Source of the DNA: Vitellaria paradoxa
Lineage: Eukaryota > Streptophyta > Magnoliopsida > Ericales > Sapotaceae
Assembly (NCBI GenBank): GCA_019916065.1
Contig: CM034238.1
Span: 39,523,375 to 39,587,374, forward strand
DNA: 64,000 nucleotides
Direction of reading: 5' to 3'
Part shown: positions 61,500 to 64,000 of the stretch, piece after piece
Position numbering within the stretch: position 1 is the first letter of the stretch
Layout: each line of letters begins with the position of its first letter
Notes under the pieces: generated by a model
The model's input: only the letters and a program-made list of their open reading frames with translations
Database searches by the model: none
What the model was told of the DNA's origin: nothing
Program-made: the position numbers and the translations under genes

Positions 61500-63480
61500 T
61501 ACACTCAGCTACAGTACCGAGCCCACACATTCCTATGCAGCTTCAGGATAATGTGCATGACAATGTAGAGCCAAGTAGAGATGATTTTCTAGCTCCTACA
61601 ACAAAGGTGGCCCCCGCCATTGACATACCACTTGCACAACCATCAAGACTTGAGACTCAATCATGGCAAAAGATGAAAAGGCCTTGATGCGGCACTGAGT
61701 GATTCTTGGAAAAAAGCTTGGTAAGTTACTCACATAACAGTAGACTTTCGCATTCATATTTTTCTCTTCATACTTGGTAATCAAGATGGTCTTATGCATG
61801 GAATATGTATTCTAGTACGTACATTATGATCTAATAAAAAATAATTGTCTTACATCATATTTATTGAATAATCTCACCTGAGTTTATAGGGGCCTTATCC
61901 TAGGTGAGCATGATTTAGGATATGTGATGTTTATCAATTAAAATTTTCTTTTCTTTTAATTTAGGAAATTTGATTGCTCCGATGTACACGTTAAAGTCAT
62001 CCCATTATTGGTGTTTGTGCTGCTTCAGTTGAGGTTTCTTAGCAAAAATTTTGAAAAAAGGTCTTTTTATTGTTTGTCTAATCTGACAATTCATGAGTGA
62101 TTATCTTACTAAATTCATGACATGCTAAATTCCTTTTGAAGTATCTTACTTTGATGAAAGGTGTGAAGTGCAAACTACCAATGATTTTTTTATGATTAAT
62201 TGTGGTTGGTTAGCCAATTGATATCACAAGGCGAGGTTCAGTTATTGGTTTGGAAGTCCTATTGACTATCCTAACATGGTGAAACCAACAATTTGGTGGG
62301 TGAACACGTTATTTTTAATGTAATTTATGCTCTAGCTTTGTGTTTTATATTTCTAGGCAGTGGTGTTTTATCATGTGGCAGGTAGAAATTTCCAAAATGA
62401 AATGTCTCTCTTATAAATGTTGAGTTATTTTATCATATTGGTATTGCTTGTGAATGTCAATATTATGCTCGACAAAGCGTTTTAATGAGAGATTGCACTA
62501 TTGAGAAATCTCATGTTGGGATTTAATGTTGATGGATATTTTGCTGTTACGCGCGGATTTATGGAGAATGAATGGCTGTCTTCCATTGATAATAATTTTG
62601 GGGCCATGTTGAAGTGTTAAAAAGATCAGTTATTTTATACTTTTTTGAAATATGCCTTTGTTTAATCCTCTTTTGTTAATCAGATACTGTCCTTTTTTTG
62701 TGTTTCTTGAGAAAATCAGTCCACACTTGAACCCATGTTCTGATGTTTCAGTCATTTGGGAAGGTTTAATAGATGTGTAGATTAGAGCTCAATTGTTCTG
62801 CATGTGTTTTGCCTTCTATAAGAATGTGAAATTTGGAAATTTTTAAATTGTTGCCTTTTCCTTAAGCAGCTTAAACTATTTATTATTTCTATTTCCTTGC
62901 TCAGCCTCAGGTCCTATATAGATCCCTGCACTACAAGATTATTGCGGTGGGTGGGGGTGTGCTGGCATGGCAGCTATATAATTCGCTCCCACAGAGGTGA
63001 AATAACGGCAGAAAATGGGCAATCGAAGTTTTTGGTGAAATCAAATGCAAATCAAAGGCCTCTCCATTCCTGACCTCTGTAATTAATACCCACAAACATC
63101 ACTCCAATGATAGCCCCTGAGGTCACTGAGTTGAAATTGTGTTTTGCATAAGAAATGAGGGAGGATTTATGTGGATGATTGAAGTGGCAATTGAATTCCT
63201 CTTTAATTTTTTTGGCAATTAAAAGTCAATGACGATTAAATAAAATATTAAATTTAAGTTAAATTAATTAATTTTATTTTATTATCTATTAAAAACATTT
63301 TAATAAAATATATTTCATATTAATTCAATTACATTAATTAATTTATTTTATTTTATTATTTATTAAAAATAATTTAATAAAATATATTTCATATTAATTA
63401 AATTATTAAATTAATTAATTTTAATAGTTACTCAAAATAATTTAATAATAAATATTTATATTTTAAAATAATTTAATTTT
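61500..63480. other. 3' non-transposase part of the MULE
   Basis: There is no recognised coding region. Around 61970-62960 the DNA is less AT-rich and looks like intron and exon pieces of a host gene, but no protein family is clear. After 63200 it is AT-rich. Confidence 0.4.
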
Positions 63481-63835
63481 AGCGGTCAAATTAGGCGTCA
63501 AGAGGAGAAAGTATAAGTGCGAACAACACTTTCATCAAAAGGAAAAAATTTGAAGAATTGACACTTTCACCAAAACACGTCCAACTCATCAATATAAGTG
63601 ACACTTTCACCGATAAAAGTAAATTTACAGAAAAAAGCTAGTGCTACTTACACTTTCATATTAAAAAAAAATTATATGAAGAAAACGTCAATACCAATAA
63701 CATTCTCACCAAAAAAATATTGTTAGACAGAAACTGTCACTTTCGCTCCTAATTAGGTAAATAATTTTTTTGGGTCTCTATAATAGTAAAAAGTGGGAGA
63801 GATGTCCACTTTCAGGTAAAAAAGTCGCTAGAGGG

Positions 63836-64000
63836 AAAATAAAGAAATTAGATAATAAATAAAAGGACTGCCAACGTTACAATTGCTAATTTCGATGGAG
63901 CCCGCAGTGAGACCATTGAGATGAGCAGAAAGTTTCTACTCCCAAAATAGATTCTTACAAAAAAAAAAAAAAATTGTATATTAATACAAAGGAGGGGAAG
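63836..64000. repeat. Tandem array, right part
   Basis: The array resumes directly after the MULE with AAATTAGATAATAAATAAAA, GACCATTGAGATGAGC, CTCCCAAAATAGATTCTTAC and AATACAAAGGAGGGGAAG, and continues past the window edge. Confidence 0.85.

Larger units (their letters stand above)
53871..63826 (+). mobile_element. Mutator-like element (MULE), 9956 bp, with PMD gene
   Basis: The terminal inverted repeats are 53871-53941 and 63756-63826: 71 bp, 4 mismatches by eye, starting GACTTTTTTACCTGAAAGTG. The flanks GCTACAAGA (53862-53870) and GCTAGAGGG (63827-63835) match at 6 of 9, a degraded 9-bp target duplication. The insertion sits in a tandem array. The anchor distance 53737 to 63909 minus the element and one duplication leaves 207 bp, one array unit. 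It encodes a transposase pseudogene (56360-58830) and a PMD gene (59139-61480) in the same direction. Both subterminal regions carry repeated GCTTTC/CACTTTCA motifs. Confidence 0.93.

Noticed and set aside
1..64000. CRISPR arrays, bacterial operons, riboswitches
   Set aside because: No regularly spaced identical repeats with unique spacers and no prokaryotic gene organisation. The window is plant nuclear DNA.

Overview
This window is nuclear DNA from a flowering plant, probably a eudicot. It is AT-rich, full of microsatellites and transposon debris, and its genes carry introns. It also holds scraps of chloroplast genes and a plant peptide-hormone gene. I cannot name the species. Most long open frames are noise. 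The real genes had to be read across introns and frameshifts.

Three host genes can be supported, all on the minus strand. (1) An RsmE-type 16S rRNA uridine methyltransferase of 8 exons (15485-20681, 292 aa) joins in frame across all introns. Its first intron appears to use a GC donor. (2) A DUF3511-domain gene or pseudogene (22780-23337) sits between Helitron-like ends. (3) A two-exon phytosulfokine (PSK) precursor (42248-42631) carries the intact hormone YIYTQ, but its signal-peptide region is split over two frames by an apparent 1-nt deletion. A fourth possible small basic-protein gene at 5548-5895 is broken across frames.

The rest is layered mobile DNA. Positions 1-15000 hold short tandem repeats, MITEs and a 1.6-kb Helitron (9985-11606). 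Positions 20800-30600 hold a CTCGAG-rich hAT-like MITE, repeated Helitron 5' ends, a Helitron-like segment around the DUF3511 gene, a 1.9-kb solo LTR, a foldback made of two Helitron 3' ends, and another Helitron. Positions 31250-35100 are a decayed Mutator-like (MULE) transposase plus plant mobile domain (PMD) gene, split by a hAT-like element. Positions 35205-36488 are an internally deleted LTR retrotransposon. Positions 37397-39662 are a scrambled mosaic of plastid DNA (rrn16, rrn23, ndhI, atpA, a group II intron tail, ycf4, ycf2) with a later transposon insertion. Positions 49190-49819 are a TRIM element with three LTRs and a perfect target duplication.

From 51640 to the right edge there is a tandem array with a period of about 200-218 bp. 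It is interrupted by a 1-kb AT-rich insert and then by a nearly complete 9956-bp MULE (53871-63826). This MULE has 71-bp inverted repeats, a degraded 9-bp target duplication, a transposase pseudogene (DNA-binding domain, DDE core, SWIM and zinc-knuckle remnants) and a downstream PMD gene. Subtracting the MULE and one target duplication restores the array period, so the insertion is well supported. The copy at 31-35 kb belongs to the same family.
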